From Pedobacter terrae (lineage in GTDB: Bacteria; Bacteroidota; Bacteroidia; Sphingobacteriales; Sphingobacteriaceae): a DNA stretch of 64,000 bases. Within the stretch, counting starts at the first letter, position 1, and each line of letters begins with the position of its first letter. This document shows, piece after piece, positions 8,437 through 18,900 of the stretch. The position numbers and the translations under genes were made by a program. Under the pieces are notes generated by a model that saw only the letters and a list, made by a program, of their open reading frames with translations, ran no database searches and was not told the DNA's origin. The stretch covers positions 124,001 to 188,000 of the forward strand of contig NZ_FNCH01000011.1 of the NCBI RefSeq assembly GCF_900100705.1, read 5' to 3'.

Positions 8437-9765
8437 TTAAACAATTGTTCCGTATAAATCGAAATCTTCAGCCCTGTCAACCTTTACATGAACGAAGCTT
8501 CCGTTAGCCGCATAACCTGTTGCAGCGTCGATTAACACTTCGTTATCAACCTCTGGTGAATCAAATTCGGTTCTTCCAACAAAGAAATCTCCTTCTTTTT
8601 TATCAACCAATACTTTAAAGGTTTTACCCACTTTCTCCTGGTTAATATCAAATGAAATACCTTGCTGTATTTCCATAATTTCATCCACGCGTTCTTGTTT
8701 TACTTCTTCAGGCACATCATCGATTAGGGTATGGGCATGTGTTTTTTCTTCATGCGAGTAGGTAAAGCAGCCTAAACGATCAAATTTGGTTTCGGCAACC
8801 CATTCCTTCATTTCTTCAAAGTCGCGTTCTGTTTCGCCCGGATAACCGCAGATTAAAGTGGTACGCATGGCAATATTCGGAACTTTATCCCTAATCTGAT
8901 TAACCAGATCAATGGTTTTCTGTTTGGTGGTACCACGGCGCATCGATTTCAGCATGTTATCGGTAATGTGTTGTAATGGCATATCCAGGTATTTACAAAT
9001 GTTGTCGCGCTCATTCATCGCATCTAAAATTTCCATCGGGAAACCAGAAGGGTAGGCGTATTGCAAGCGAATCCATTCAATGCCCGGCACATCCGATAAG
9101 CGACGCATCAGTTCATCCAGCTTACGCACACCATAAAGATCTAAACCGTAATAGGTAAGATCCTGCGCAATTAAAATCAGTTCTTTGGTGCCGTTTTTGG
9201 CGAGTATTTTAGCTTCGTTAACCAATTCTTCCATGGGCTTGCTCATGTGCTTGCCACGCATTAAAGGAATGGCACAGAAAGAGCAGGGACGGTTACAGCC
9301 TTCGGCAATTTTAAAATAAGCAAAGTGTGATGGGGTAGTGAGCAAACGTTCGCCAATCAGCTCGTGTTTGTAGTTGGCACCTAGTTCGTGCAGAATATTT
9401 TGTAAATCATTGGTGCCAAAAAAAGCGTCTACGTTGGTAATTTCTGCTTCCAGTTCTGGTTTATAACGCTCAGAAAGACAGCCTGTAACCACCACTTTGC
9501 CAATTTTACCCGCTTCTTTCAGTTCGCTAAACTGCAGAATGGTATCAATTGATTCTTGTTTGGCATTATCGATAAAACCGCAGGTATTAATTACGACGAT
9601 ATCATCCTTGCCCATTTTATCAGATTCGTGGGTAACGTTTAGGTTGTTGCCGCGCAACTGGCCCATCAATACTTCCGAATCGTATATGTTTTTAGAGCAA
9701 CCTAAAGTAATTACGTTAATTTTAGGTTGTTTGATTGTTGGTTTTTTTATTGTTTTGGTATTCAT
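8437..9765 (-). CDS. rimO: Ribosomal protein S12 methylthiotransferase RimO
   Basis: Radical-SAM methylthiotransferase that modifies the conserved Asp of ribosomal protein uS12. 442 residues, standard length. The N-terminal MTTase domain has the cluster Cys residues in ITLGCSKNIYDSE, NTCGFIDNAK and VTGCLSERY. The radical SAM motif is CNRPCSFCAIPLMRG near residue 158 (CxxxCxxC), followed by a TIM barrel (LQYAYPSGFP, MPLQHITDNML, MRTTLICGYPGETE) and a C-terminal TRAM domain ending FDLYGTIV. LGCSKN with FCAIPLMRG marks RimO as opposed to MiaB. It lies downstream of ftsY with a broken GxxExxY gene between. Confidence 0.97.
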   Translation of the reverse strand: MNTKTIKKPTIKQPKINVITLGCSKNIYDSEVLMGQLRGNNLNVTHESDKMGKDDIVVINTCGFIDNAKQESIDTILQFSELKEAGKIGKVVVTGCLSERYKPELEAEITNVDAFFGTNDLQNILHELGANYKHELIGERLLTTPSHFAYFKIAEGCNRPCSFCAIPLMRGKHMSKPMEELVNEAKILAKNGTKELILIAQDLTYYGLDLYGVRKLDELMRRLSDVPGIEWIRLQYAYPSGFPMEILDAMNERDNICKYLDMPLQHITDNMLKSMRRGTTKQKTIDLVNQIRDKVPNIAMRTTLICGYPGETERDFEEMKEWVAETKFDRLGCFTYSHEEKTHAHTLIDDVPEEVKQERVDEIMEIQQGISFDINQEKVGKTFKVLVDKKEGDFFVGRTEFDSPEVDNEVLIDAATGYAANGSFVHVKVDRAEDFDLYGTIV

Positions 9766-9830
9766 GGTATGTGTGATAGCACCGATATAAAATGATTACA
9801 CCGATTTAGGTAAGTACCGATGATATATTT

Positions 9831-10205
9831 TTAAACGGACAGTCGTTTTACTTCGCAGCTTGTGTTGCCAAAGTTAATCAATAATCCTGTTTTAATTTTG
9901 CTGGCTTTTAAGTATGATATAAGTTGACTTTGAAATAACTTTGGTTGGTACCCTGTTACGGATTTCAATTCTACAATTACCTTATCTTCAACAAAAAGAT
10001 CGCATCTGAATTTTCCAATAATAATATGCTCAAATATTACATTAAATTCCTTTTCTGCAATGTAGTTTAAACCTGCCTGCTAGAGTTTAATTTTTAGTGC
10101 ATTCACATAGATTTTCTCTAAGAAGCCTGGGCCTAACTGATTATGAACTTCATAGCAGCAGCCTATAATTTTCTGTGTTAGCGTATCTTTTTCATATTCG
10201 ATCAT
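9831..10205 (-). pseudogene. GxxExxY family protein, interrupted by a nonsense codon
   Basis: From ATG at 10205 the minus strand reads MIEYEKDTLTQKIIGCCYEV then HNQLGPGFLEKIY, which contains the family's GxxExxY signature, then a TAG at codon 42 (positions 10080-10082), then continues in the same frame with AGLNYIAEKEFNVIF, KFRCDLFVEDKVIVELKSV (PD-(D/E)xK-like core) and ends NFGNTSCEVKRLSV. Total 124 codons plus stop, the normal family length, so a single substitution has broken an otherwise intact gene. The flanks hold ctatgaaatcacataaatct and aatctgtgaaatc units often seen around this family. Function of the family is unproven; a nuclease-like fold is inferred. Confidence 0.85.
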
Positions 10206-10264
10206 ACTTAAATCTATATAAAATCTATGAAATCACATAAATCTGTGAAATCATACGCTTGCGC

Positions 10265-11227
10265 TTACTTAAACAAACTATTCACAAAATCCTTTTTATC
10301 AAAGAGTTGCAAATCGTTTATTTTCTCGCCTACACCAATATATTTAACCGGAATTTTAAACTGATCTGAAATACCGATTACCACACCACCTTTCGCTGTT
10401 CCATCTAATTTGGTAATGGCCAATGCATTCACATCGGTCGCTTCGGTAAACTGTTTGCACTGCTCAAAGGCATTTTGGCCGGTAGAGGCATCTAATACCA
10501 ATAAAATTTCGTGCGGTGCACCCGGTACTACTTTTTGCATTACCTGTTTAATTTTACCCAGCTCGTTCATCAAGCCAATTTTGTTGTGCAAACGCCCTGC
10601 GGTATCAATAATCACTACGTCCTCATTATTAGCCACGGCCGATTGTAAGGTATCAAAAGCAACTGAAGCCGGATCAGAACCCATGGCCTGTGCCACCACC
10701 CTAACGCCTACACGTTCGCCCCAAAGTTTAATCTGGTCAACCGCTGCAGCCCTAAAAGTATCGGCAGCACCTAAAACAACCTTTAAACCCGATTCTTTAA
10801 GTTTATGGGCCAGCTTACCAATGGTGGTGGTTTTACCCACGCCATTTACACCAACCACCATAATTACATAGGGTTTATGATCGCCATATTCGAACTGACG
10901 GAAATCATTACTGTTGTTCTCTGACAGCAACAATTGGATTTCATCACGCAGGATAAAATTAAGCTCATTGGTATTCAGATATTTATCTTTGGCCACGCGC
11001 TCTTCAATGCGTTTGATGATTTTTAAGGTGGTACTTACGCCCACATCAGAAGTAACCAAAACCTCTTCCAGATTATCGAGTACTTCATCATCAACAGAAG
11101 ATTTTCCTGCTACGGCTTTGGTAATTTTATTAAAGAAACCGTCTTTGGTTTTCTCTAAACCTTTATCCAGCGCTTCCTGAGCTTCAGGTGCAGTTTCTTT
11201 CTTTTTGAAAAAATCGAATAAACCCAT
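10265..11227 (-). CDS. ftsY: Signal recognition particle receptor FtsY
   Basis: SRP-docking GTPase that brings ribosome-nascent chain complexes to the membrane translocon. 320 residues: a short charged A region, the NF/N four-helix bundle (residues 25-105), and the G domain with P-loop GVNGVGKTTTIGKLA near residue 128, DTFRAAAVDQ, the DTAGRLHNK switch near residue 210 and TKLDGTAKGG near residue 272. Short A domains are usual in Bacteroidota. Its neighbours upstream, rpmB, rpmG and the DUF4295 gene, read the same way, but a terminator hairpin and a broken ORF lie between. Confidence 0.97.
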   Translation of the reverse strand: MGLFDFFKKKETAPEAQEALDKGLEKTKDGFFNKITKAVAGKSSVDDEVLDNLEEVLVTSDVGVSTTLKIIKRIEERVAKDKYLNTNELNFILRDEIQLLLSENNSNDFRQFEYGDHKPYVIMVVGVNGVGKTTTIGKLAHKLKESGLKVVLGAADTFRAAAVDQIKLWGERVGVRVVAQAMGSDPASVAFDTLQSAVANNEDVVIIDTAGRLHNKIGLMNELGKIKQVMQKVVPGAPHEILLVLDASTGQNAFEQCKQFTEATDVNALAITKLDGTAKGGVVIGISDQFKIPVKYIGVGEKINDLQLFDKKDFVNSLFK

Positions 11228-11272
11228 TAGTTATTTGTATGTTTTTTTAAAATATCAGTAGGTGTTTGAAAG

Positions 11273-11467
11273 CTACAGCTGGATTAATTTTCCATTAAAA
11301 TCTTCAGTAAATTTATCGGGGAATTTCTGAAGACCTTTCTTGAGCAATACTTTGTTCCGTTTGAATCAAAATATGACTTCAACTTCTTTGTTTTTTACAT
11401 CGAATCTTTCAGGAATGACAATAGTTTCATTTTCAGAAACTATTGCTTTAAACTTGTGCGCTTCCAT
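11273..11467 (-). pseudogene. Small broken ORF, antitoxin-like N-terminus
   Basis: From ATG at 11467: MEAHKFKAIVSENETIVIPE then RFDVKNKEVEVIF, an in-frame TGA, and FKRNKVLLKKGLQKFPDKF continuing in the same frame to a stop at 11273. 64 codons plus stop in total. The N-terminal half has the beta-rich look of small AbrB/MazE-like or other antitoxin-like proteins, but no family is certain and no toxin gene is adjacent. The single stop suggests a recent loss. Confidence 0.45.
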
Positions 11468-11521
11468 GACTATGCTTTTTGTAAAGATAATCAATTATTT
11501 GCTACCGTAAATTTCACTAAC

Positions 11522-11555
11522 AAAAAAAGCCCTTCCGGTTAAAACGGAACGGCCT
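11522..11555 (-). terminator. Rho-independent terminator after the L28-L33-DUF4295 genes
   Basis: On the minus strand the arms GGCCGTTCCG and CGGAAGGGC flank a TTTTAAC loop and are followed by a run of seven T. It lies about 30 bases after the DUF4295 stop codon and would separate this operon from ftsY. Confidence 0.8.
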
Positions 11556-11584
11556 GTAATATTTTATGTTAAAAAATATTAACC

Positions 11585-11740
11585 TTATTTAGATGCAATA
11601 GCATCTTTTACGTGGTCGTTGTGTACGATAAGTTCTTTAAATGAGTAAGCACCGGTTTTTGGTGATTTTACCATTGTAATTACTTTCGAATATTCTTTAC
11701 CTGTACCTGTTTTAAGGGTTGCAACTACTTTCTTTGCCAT
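11585..11740 (-). CDS. DUF4295 family small protein
   Basis: 51 residues from ATG at 11740: MAKKVVATLKTGTGKEYSKV, then a middle part TMVKSPKTGAYSFKEL and the ending DAIASK. Small basic protein conserved in Bacteroidota directly after rpmG and before ftsY, as here. Its position with two ribosomal protein genes suggests a role at the ribosome, but this is inference from context; the domain has no assigned function. Gap to rpmG is about 85 bases and contains a little of the ACCTT-type repeat. Confidence 0.9.
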   Translation of the reverse strand: MAKKVVATLKTGTGKEYSKVITMVKSPKTGAYSFKELIVHNDHVKDAIASK

Positions 11741-11825
11741 GTTCTTATAAATTTAATGATTGAATGCTAGATGGATAGAATGGGGGGGATGTATACCCTA
11801 ACCTTCTGCCTTTACACCTTCAACC

Positions 11826-12008
11826 TTATTTAATCTCTTTGTGTACGGTTACTTTTCTCAATACTGGATTGAATTTTTTCAATTCTAATCTTTCAGTCGT
11901 ATTTTTACGGTTTTTGGTAGAAATATATCTAGACATACCTGGCATGCCACTTTCTTTATGTTCAGTACATTCTAAAATAACCTGAACTCTGTTACCTTTT
12001 TTTGCCAT
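11826..12008 (-). CDS. rpmG: 50S ribosomal protein L33
   Basis: bL33 of the large ribosomal subunit, 60 residues. It has the family core [34 protein letters not shown] and the C-terminal [12 protein letters not shown]. Of the usual zinc Cys pairs, only the Cys in LECTEH is seen, so this is a Cys-poor (C-minus) form. Lies 44 bases after rpmB in the same direction, within an rpmB-rpmG-DUF4295 transcription unit. Confidence 0.96.
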   Translation of the reverse strand: MAKKGNRVQVILECTEHKESGMPGMSRYISTKNRKNTTERLELKKFNPVLRKVTVHKEIK

Positions 12009-12052
12009 TTTATTATAAATTGAAAACTGTTAATCTCAACAGTTAATGTTTT

Positions 12053-12286
12053 TTACAAAAATCCTTTTTTTACGAAACGGTTAATTGCTTCGCTAATGCC
12101 CACTTTATTGATGGTTTTAATCGCTGAAGTAGAAACTTTCAACGTAATCCAACGGTTTTCTTCAGGAATATAAAATTTCTGAAGTTGTAGGTTTGGGTAA
12201 AATTTGCGTTTGGTTTTAACGTTCGAGTGAGAAACGTTGTTACCTACCATTGCTTTTTTTCCTGTTAAATCACAAACTCTTGACAT
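12053..12286 (-). CDS. rpmB: 50S ribosomal protein L28
   Basis: bL28 of the large subunit, 77 residues, beginning [20 protein letters not shown] and carrying [18 protein letters not shown] and [14 protein letters not shown]. First gene of the rpmB-rpmG-DUF4295 unit, which is the standard Bacteroidota arrangement upstream of ftsY. The start ATG is fixed by the conserved MSRVC N-terminus. Confidence 0.97.
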   Translation of the reverse strand: MSRVCDLTGKKAMVGNNVSHSNVKTKRKFYPNLQLQKFYIPEENRWITLKVSTSAIKTINKVGISEAINRFVKKGFL

Positions 12287-12579
12287 GACTTGTAAATATA
12301 GTTGTTAATATCGTCCGCTTAATTTTTTTAAGAGTGTGCAAATATCTGAATAATAATTGTAAACAGCAATAGCCTAGCTAATTATTTTTTATAATTAATA
12401 TTTATATGCGGTAAAGACCATTTGCAATTTTGTTATCAGGAATGTTTAAATCTCCAGATGCGGAAAATAAATGTTTCTCCTTAACATTTGGTCTTCATTT
12501 TGATATGATAAGACTATTTTTCATTGGCATTATTTATTTAAATTAGCTGCCACGAAATCCAAAATAATAAAAACGAGCG

Positions 12580-14475
12580 ATGCAAATTACATCTTTTAAG
12601 CAATACGAAGAAGATTATAAGAAAAGCGTAGAAAACCCTGAGCAGTTTTGGGGCGAAGTAGCGCAAAACTTTCAATGGCGCAAACCTTGGTTTAAGGTAC
12701 TCTCCTGGAACTTTAATGAGCCTAATATCAAGTGGTTTGAGGGGGCAAAACTTAACATCACCGAAAATTGCTTAGATCGGCACCTCGCTACCAATGGCGA
12801 TAAACCAGCTATAGTTTGGGAACCGAATAACCCGGAAGAAGAAAGCGTTACATATACTTATAAAATGTTGCATGAGCGTGTTTGCCGTTTTGCCAATGTG
12901 TTGAAACGCAATGGGGCCAAAAAAGGCGACCGGATCTGCATTTATATGCCCATGGTGCCAGAACTTGCCATAGCGGTTTTAGCCTGTGCGCGCATCGGTG
13001 CTGTACACTCGGTTATTTTTGGTGGCTTTTCTGCTAAATCAATCGCCGATCGGATTAACGATTCGCAGTGTAAAGTGGTAATTACGGCTGATGGTGCTTA
13101 CCGCGGCAACAAACAGATTCCGTTAAAAGATGTAATTGACGATGCATTGATCGGTTGTCCAACCGTAGAGAAATGTATCGTGCTAACGCATGTGCGTACG
13201 CCTGTATCGATGTTAAAGGGGCGTGATGTATGGTGGGAAGATGAAGTTAAACACGTAAACGATGTATGCGAAGCAGAAGAAATGGATGCAGAGGATATGC
13301 TCTTCATTTTATATACTTCTGGTTCTACCGGCAAACCCAAAGGTGTAGTGCATACCTGTGGTGGTTACATGGTTTATGCCGGCTATACCTTCGCCAATGT
13401 ATTTAATTATCAGCCTGGCGAGGTTTATTTCTGTACGGCCGATATTGGCTGGATTACCGGGCACTCGTATATTGTTTACGGACCGCTTTCGCAAGGTGCA
13501 ACATCCGTATTGTTTGAAGGTATTCCAACTTACCCAACTCCCTCGCGTTTTTGGGATATTGTAGAAAAACATCACGTAAATACTTTGTACACCGCACCTA
13601 CAGCTATCCGTTCTTTGATGAGTTATGGCGATGATCCGCTTAATGGCAAAGATTTAAGCTCCATCCGTGTTTTAGGCTCGGTAGGAGAGCCGATTAACGA
13701 AGAGGCCTGGCATTGGTTCGATGAGAAAATCGGACACGGTAAAGCGCCTATTGTGGATACCTGGTGGCAAACCGAAACGGGAGGTATTATGATTTCGCCT
13801 ATTGCAACGGTAACCCCAACCAAACCTAGTTTCGCTACACTTCCGTTACCTGGCATCCAGCCGGTTTTGGTAGATGAAAATGGCAATGAAATTGAAGGAA
13901 ACGGTGTGATGGGAAATCTTTGCATTAAATTCCCATGGCCGGGTATGCTGCGTACCACTTATGGCGACCATGAACGTTGCAAGCAGACTTATTTCTCTAC
14001 TTACGAGAATTTATACTTTACCGGCGATGGCTGTTTACGCGATGAGGATGGTTATTACCGGATTACCGGCCGGGTTGATGATGTATTAAACGTTTCGGGC
14101 CATAGAATAGGTACTGCTGAGGTCGAAAATGCCATTAACATGCATGCCGGTGTGGTAGAAAGTGCAGTGGTAGGTTACCCGCATGATGTAAAAGGGCAGG
14201 GCATTTATGCTTTTGTTATTTACCCCGAAATGCATAGCGAAGCCGAATTATCTAAAAAAGATATTTTACAAACGGTTACCCGGGTAATTGGTGCCATCGC
14301 TAAGCCAGATAAAATATTGTTTGTTTCTGGTTTGCCCAAAACACGTTCGGGCAAAATTATGCGCCGGATTTTGCGCAAAATTGCCGAAGGCGATACCTCC
14401 AATTTAGGTGATACTTCTACCTTACTTGATCCGGGTGTGGTAGAAGAAATTATTGAAGCTGCGAAGAAATTGTAG
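12580..14475 (+). CDS. acs: Acetate--CoA ligase (acetyl-CoA synthetase)
   Basis: AMP-forming acetyl-CoA synthetase that activates acetate to acetyl-CoA through acetyl-AMP. 631 residues. The N-terminal ACS domain contains WFKVLSWNFNEPNIKWFEGA; the adenylation core has the P-loop-like motif YTSGSTGKPKGVVHT near residue 248, WWQTETGG near residue 400, TGDGCLRDEDGYYRITGR near residue 490; the C-terminal lid ends with the Lys of KTRSGKIMRR near residue 590, the residue normally controlled by acetylation. Monocistronic: it starts after a 290-base gap and ends in a hairpin terminator. Confidence 0.97.
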   Translation: MQITSFKQYEEDYKKSVENPEQFWGEVAQNFQWRKPWFKVLSWNFNEPNIKWFEGAKLNITENCLDRHLATNGDKPAIVWEPNNPEEESVTYTYKMLHERVCRFANVLKRNGAKKGDRICIYMPMVPELAIAVLACARIGAVHSVIFGGFSAKSIADRINDSQCKVVITADGAYRGNKQIPLKDVIDDALIGCPTVEKCIVLTHVRTPVSMLKGRDVWWEDEVKHVNDVCEAEEMDAEDMLFILYTSGSTGKPKGVVHTCGGYMVYAGYTFANVFNYQPGEVYFCTADIGWITGHSYIVYGPLSQGATSVLFEGIPTYPTPSRFWDIVEKHHVNTLYTAPTAIRSLMSYGDDPLNGKDLSSIRVLGSVGEPINEEAWHWFDEKIGHGKAPIVDTWWQTETGGIMISPIATVTPTKPSFATLPLPGIQPVLVDENGNEIEGNGVMGNLCIKFPWPGMLRTTYGDHERCKQTYFSTYENLYFTGDGCLRDEDGYYRITGRVDDVLNVSGHRIGTAEVENAINMHAGVVESAVVGYPHDVKGQGIYAFVIYPEMHSEAELSKKDILQTVTRVIGAIAKPDKILFVSGLPKTRSGKIMRRILRKIAEGDTSNLGDTSTLLDPGVVEEIIEAAKKL

Positions 14476-14494
14476 GATAAATATATTTAACAAT

Positions 14495-14525
14495 AAAGCC
14501 TCCAGATTGTGAATCGGGAGGCTTT
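14495..14525. terminator. Terminator between acs and the SusD gene
   Basis: Nine-base arms AAAGCCTCC and GGAGGCTTT around a 13-base loop, followed by tgttgtt. It lies just after acs and 20 bases before the stop codon of the convergent susD-like gene, so it can serve both. Confidence 0.8.
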
Positions 14526-14545
14526 GTTGTTAAGATAAAACTTTG

Positions 14546-15913
14546 TTAATAACCTGGGTTTTGTTTTAAAGCTTTATTCACATTTATTTCACGATCCGGA
14601 ATCGGGAAAACCAATTTAGGGTCGTCATATGCAAAAGCGCCTATAGATCGTTTGGTGCGTTTGTAATCATGAAGCCTGAAACCTTCGTAATCCAATTCCT
14701 TTTCGCGTTCGTTTAAAATAATATCAAGGGTAGGTATCACGTCTCCTAATCCAGCCCTGGTCCTTAATGTATTAATATCATCAGCCGGGGTAGCCCCAAC
14801 GCTAGTGCCTAATCTAAAATTACATTCTGCCCGGATCAGGTATTGTTCGGTAATTCTACAAACGGGTATGTTATCATAAAAGCTATACCATTTTTTTGTA
14901 AAAAAGCCTGTTCTAGCGCCTGTACCTTCGTAAATCATCTCAGTTTGCCTTTTGTCGCCCGTTTCAAACGAATTGTAAAATGTAGTATTGACTAATGCAT
15001 CAGCCCGTCCAACATTTCCACCTGTGGCATTTTGGTAGCTGGCATAAAAAGTTGCTAACCCGTCATTAGAGGTACCAGCATTGCTTTGTTCGTTCTGTTT
15101 AATTTCAAAAATACCCTCACTCGAGTTTTTAGTTCTGAAAGGTGCTTCAAGTGAATTGGTAATTAATTGGTATGGGCTGTTGGTAATAATATCATTCGCA
15201 ATATCTCTTGCCAAAGCATATTTTCCTTCCTGTAGATAAACCCTGGCCAAAAAAGCTTTAGCAGCATACTGATCATTAACTGAAGCCAATTTCGTTATAG
15301 CCGATTTTAGGTCGTTTTCTACTGCAACATAAACTTCGGCAACCGTGCTTCTTGCTACCGAATTGGTCACATTATCTACGGTTTTTACCGCCGTGGTCAT
15401 AATAGGAACGCCGAGATTTGTATTAGTACCGCTGGCCTCATAAGGTAAACCGAAAAGTCTTACCAGTTCAAAGTGCATAATAGCCCGAATAAACAGCGCT
15501 TTGCCTTCTATTACACTTTTCGTATTGGCATCACCTACTACATTTAATTCAGAAAGCACAATGTTAGCGGTATTAATTGTACTGTAAGCTGTTATCCAGG
15601 TCCTCCTAACATCTGCATTATCCGCTACAATGACCTTGCTTGCAATATTGCGGTAGGTGGTAAAAGTGCCACGCCAGGTGAGGTAATTATCACTTGCATA
15701 AAGATCTGGTATAAATACAAGGTTATTCCCGTACAAATCGCCAGTAGCCATAAAAGTGTAAGCACCTATTAAGGCATTCTGAACATCTGCAGTTGTATTG
15801 AGCGCCGCATTGGCATCAATATTCTGTTTAGGGTCTATTTCTAATTGCTTTTTACAGCTGGATATACTTAATAAAAGGAAAAATCCAGCCAATATATTTT
15901 TATAATTTTTCAT
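14546..15913 (-). CDS. SusD/RagB family outer-membrane nutrient-binding lipoprotein
   Basis: Surface lipoprotein that caps the SusC-type transporter encoded directly upstream and captures the glycan or other nutrient. 455 residues; lipobox LLSISSC with Cys at about residue 20, followed by KKQLEIDPKQ. The mature part has the SusD-type helical TPR fold (ALNTTADVQNALIGAYTFMA; AVENDLKSAITKLASV; YAAKAFLARVYLQEGKYALA) and the C-terminal SusD signature ending LKQNPGY with REINVN. It is somewhat shorter than the 500-600 residues of many SusD proteins. The gap to the SusC gene is 12 bases, so the pair is one operon. Ligand not predictable. Confidence 0.95.
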   Translation of the reverse strand: MKNYKNILAGFFLLLSISSCKKQLEIDPKQNIDANAALNTTADVQNALIGAYTFMATGDLYGNNLVFIPDLYASDNYLTWRGTFTTYRNIASKVIVADNADVRRTWITAYSTINTANIVLSELNVVGDANTKSVIEGKALFIRAIMHFELVRLFGLPYEASGTNTNLGVPIMTTAVKTVDNVTNSVARSTVAEVYVAVENDLKSAITKLASVNDQYAAKAFLARVYLQEGKYALARDIANDIITNSPYQLITNSLEAPFRTKNSSEGIFEIKQNEQSNAGTSNDGLATFYASYQNATGGNVGRADALVNTTFYNSFETGDKRQTEMIYEGTGARTGFFTKKWYSFYDNIPVCRITEQYLIRAECNFRLGTSVGATPADDINTLRTRAGLGDVIPTLDIILNEREKELDYEGFRLHDYKRTKRSIGAFAYDDPKLVFPIPDREINVNKALKQNPGY

Positions 15914-15925
15914 ATACTAAATGTT

Positions 15926-18900
15926 TTATAAACCAATGTTTACGCCGAATGTAATAGTTCTTGCTTGTGGCGGAGTGTAAAAATCATGGCCCAGTTGTAT
16001 GTTATCAGACTGGAGATTACCTCCACTAGGGGTATTTACTTCAGGATCATAACCTTTATAGCCGGTTATGGTAAACAGATTAAGGGCCGAGGCAAATAAT
16101 TTTACGTTCTGCAATTTATATTTACTGGCAAATGTTTTAGGGATATTATAGCTAAAAACCACACTTTTTATCCTGAGGTAAGAGCCATCCTGTATCCATC
16201 GTGATGATGGGCTTGTTCCGTTCCCTTCACCAAACCTTGGTTGTGGTATATTAGTGATGGTATTTGTCGGTGTCCAGTAATTTAACTGATCAATGGTCTG
16301 ATTGTCAAAATAATCGCCATTGGCTGATTGGAAAACACCTGCCATATTATAAATGTCATTACCAGAAACAAACTGCGCCTGAACGTCGAGATCGAAGTTT
16401 TTGAAAGAAAAATGGTTTCCAAAACCACCAAAGAATTTAGGGTTTGGGTCGCCAAGCTTTTGGTTCTGTGCAATAGAATAATCATTTGTTGTTGCTGTTC
16501 TCGAGGCGTCAATATAATAAAGTGCATCGCCATTGGCAGGATCTACGCCAGCATAAGCTTTCCCATAAAAGTATCCTAAAGGTTCTCCAACAGCTACCCT
16601 GCCTAAAAATCTTCCACCGGGATAAATCGGTTGATCATCCACTAAACGCAAAACTTTGTTCCTGTTTAAAGAGATGTTGAAAGAGGTAGACCATTTAAAG
16701 TCTCCTATAAAATTACGGGTATTGATCGAGAATTCGAACCCTCGGTTCTGCATATCGCCAATATTCTGCGTAATGGATGAAAAACCATTTGTTGCCGCTA
16801 TTGGTGCATTCAACAATAAATCGGTTGTTTTCTTTTTATAATATTCAACAGTACCCGAAATCCGGTCAGAAAATAGACCGAAATCTAAACCAATATTATA
16901 ATTTGTGGTATTTTCCCAACTTAAATTTGGATCTCCCAATTGGCTGGGGCGAGTACCGCCAACTCCCGCATAATTAACACCGCGATATAAATTTCTTGAT
17001 GCAAAATCACCAATTTCGGCGTTACCGGTTAAACCATAACTGCCCCTTAATTTTAATAGACTTAGCCAAGTGCTTGTTTGTAAAAAATCTTCCTGGTTAA
17101 TAATCCAGCCTGCCGAAACTGCAGGGAAAGTCCCATATCTGTTGTTTACACCAAATCGTGATGAACCATCCGTTCTTATCGATGCACTTAACAGGTATTT
17201 ATCTTCATATTTGTAGTTTAACCTGGCCAGGTAAGAAACAAAAGTATGCCTCGTTTCTGAAGATTCTCCTGCAGAAATTACCGCCGCACTCGCAATCTTG
17301 GTAAAATTGTCTGATGGTAAGGTCGTTCCCGTTACAGATGAATACCTGAATTTCGTATCCTGGAAGGCGAAACCAGCCAGTACGTTCAGATTATGCTTTT
17401 CGTTAAAAGTTTTGGTATAATTAAGGGTATTGTTGGTGTTAAAATTAATGGATTTAGCCATGTAATCAGTTGAAGAGCCTCCTGTACTACCACCGTCTTG
17501 CGTTTTCGATCCTAAAAATTGCTCCTCTTCCAAATTGTTGAAATCAAAGCCATACTCGCTTCTGAAAACTAAGTCTGGAGTAATTTTTAAACTTGCATAA
17601 GCATTAGCAAAGGTTCTGTAAGTGGTTGATAGGTTTTTGCCATTATCATAATCGATTAAGCTATTGTAATAAACGGTAGAGCCATTTAATTGACCAGATG
17701 CATCACGTACCGGTTGAAGTGGAGGTAAAGCGTTTAGCTGTAAAGGATTAGAGAAGGCATTATCCGTAGGGATACGATAGTTGTCTACCTTCGAAACGTT
17801 TATGGATCCGCCAACGTCTAAAATTTTAGAAACGGTGTGGTCTACACTTAAGCGCCCACCTGTACGTACGTAACGGTTGCTCACGATAATTCCATCATTG
17901 TTATTGAAGTTTCCTGATAACATGAACCGGGTTTTTGCATCACCGCCATTAATGTTCAGGTTATATTGTTGTGTATGCCCCCTTCTAAAAGCTTCATTAA
18001 CCCAACTGGTATTGTTATTGCTTGTCCAGTCATCTGTACCGGTATAATCTTTCCACATTTCTGCAGCATTTGCATAGTCGCCATTATCATAATTGTTATA
18101 TTTAAAAGATGCATCCAGCAACTGTCGATATTGGTCGGCATTTAAAAACTGCCCTTTTTTTGTAGGGTCACTAAATCCGGCATAATAGCCAAAATCGATG
18201 TTGGTTCTGCCCTGCTTCCCCTTTTTTGTGGTAATGAGTACCACTCCATTCGATCCCCTCGCTCCATAAATAGCTGCAGAAGCCGCATCTTTTAATACTT
18301 CCATCGATTCGATGTCATCAGGGCTAATAGCTGCAAGCGGGTTATCAGCTTCGGTATAGGTACCCAAGGCTTCAGTCACAATAGGAACACCATCAATTAC
18401 AAACAAAGGTTGGTTACTTGCCGAAATGGAAGATATACCCCTTACCCTAATCTGAAGTGCCTGGCCCAGTTTACCACTGCCCGAGTTGATAAAAACACCT
18501 GGTGCTTTACCCTGTAGCGCCCCTTCAATTGTAGGCACTGGTCTGTCCTTAAAATCTGCAGCGGTAACTTTTGCAATTGATCCTGTTACATCTCGTTTGT
18601 TCTGCGTACCATAGCCTACCACCACCACGTCTGATAAGGTGTTGTTCTCTTCTTCAAGGTTTACATTGAGGGTCGGCCCGGTAATGGGTACTTCTTTGGC
18701 TTTGTAACCGATGAAACTAAAAACCAGCGTTTTGGCATCGTCTGCAACGCTTAGTTTAAACGCCCCGGTCGCATCACTCTGTGTGCCGTTAGCTGGCGAG
18801 CCTTTTACAAATACGCTAACCCCGGGAATTGGTCCTGAGGCCGACGTCACCTTCCCGGTAATCACCTTGCCCTGCGCGAAAGCAAACGAAATTACACTGA

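Noticed and set aside
10410..10871. A 153-residue plus-strand frame inside ftsY
   Set aside because: It lies opposite the clear FtsY frame, is rich in Thr/Ser/Cys as mirror frames are, and has no family features.
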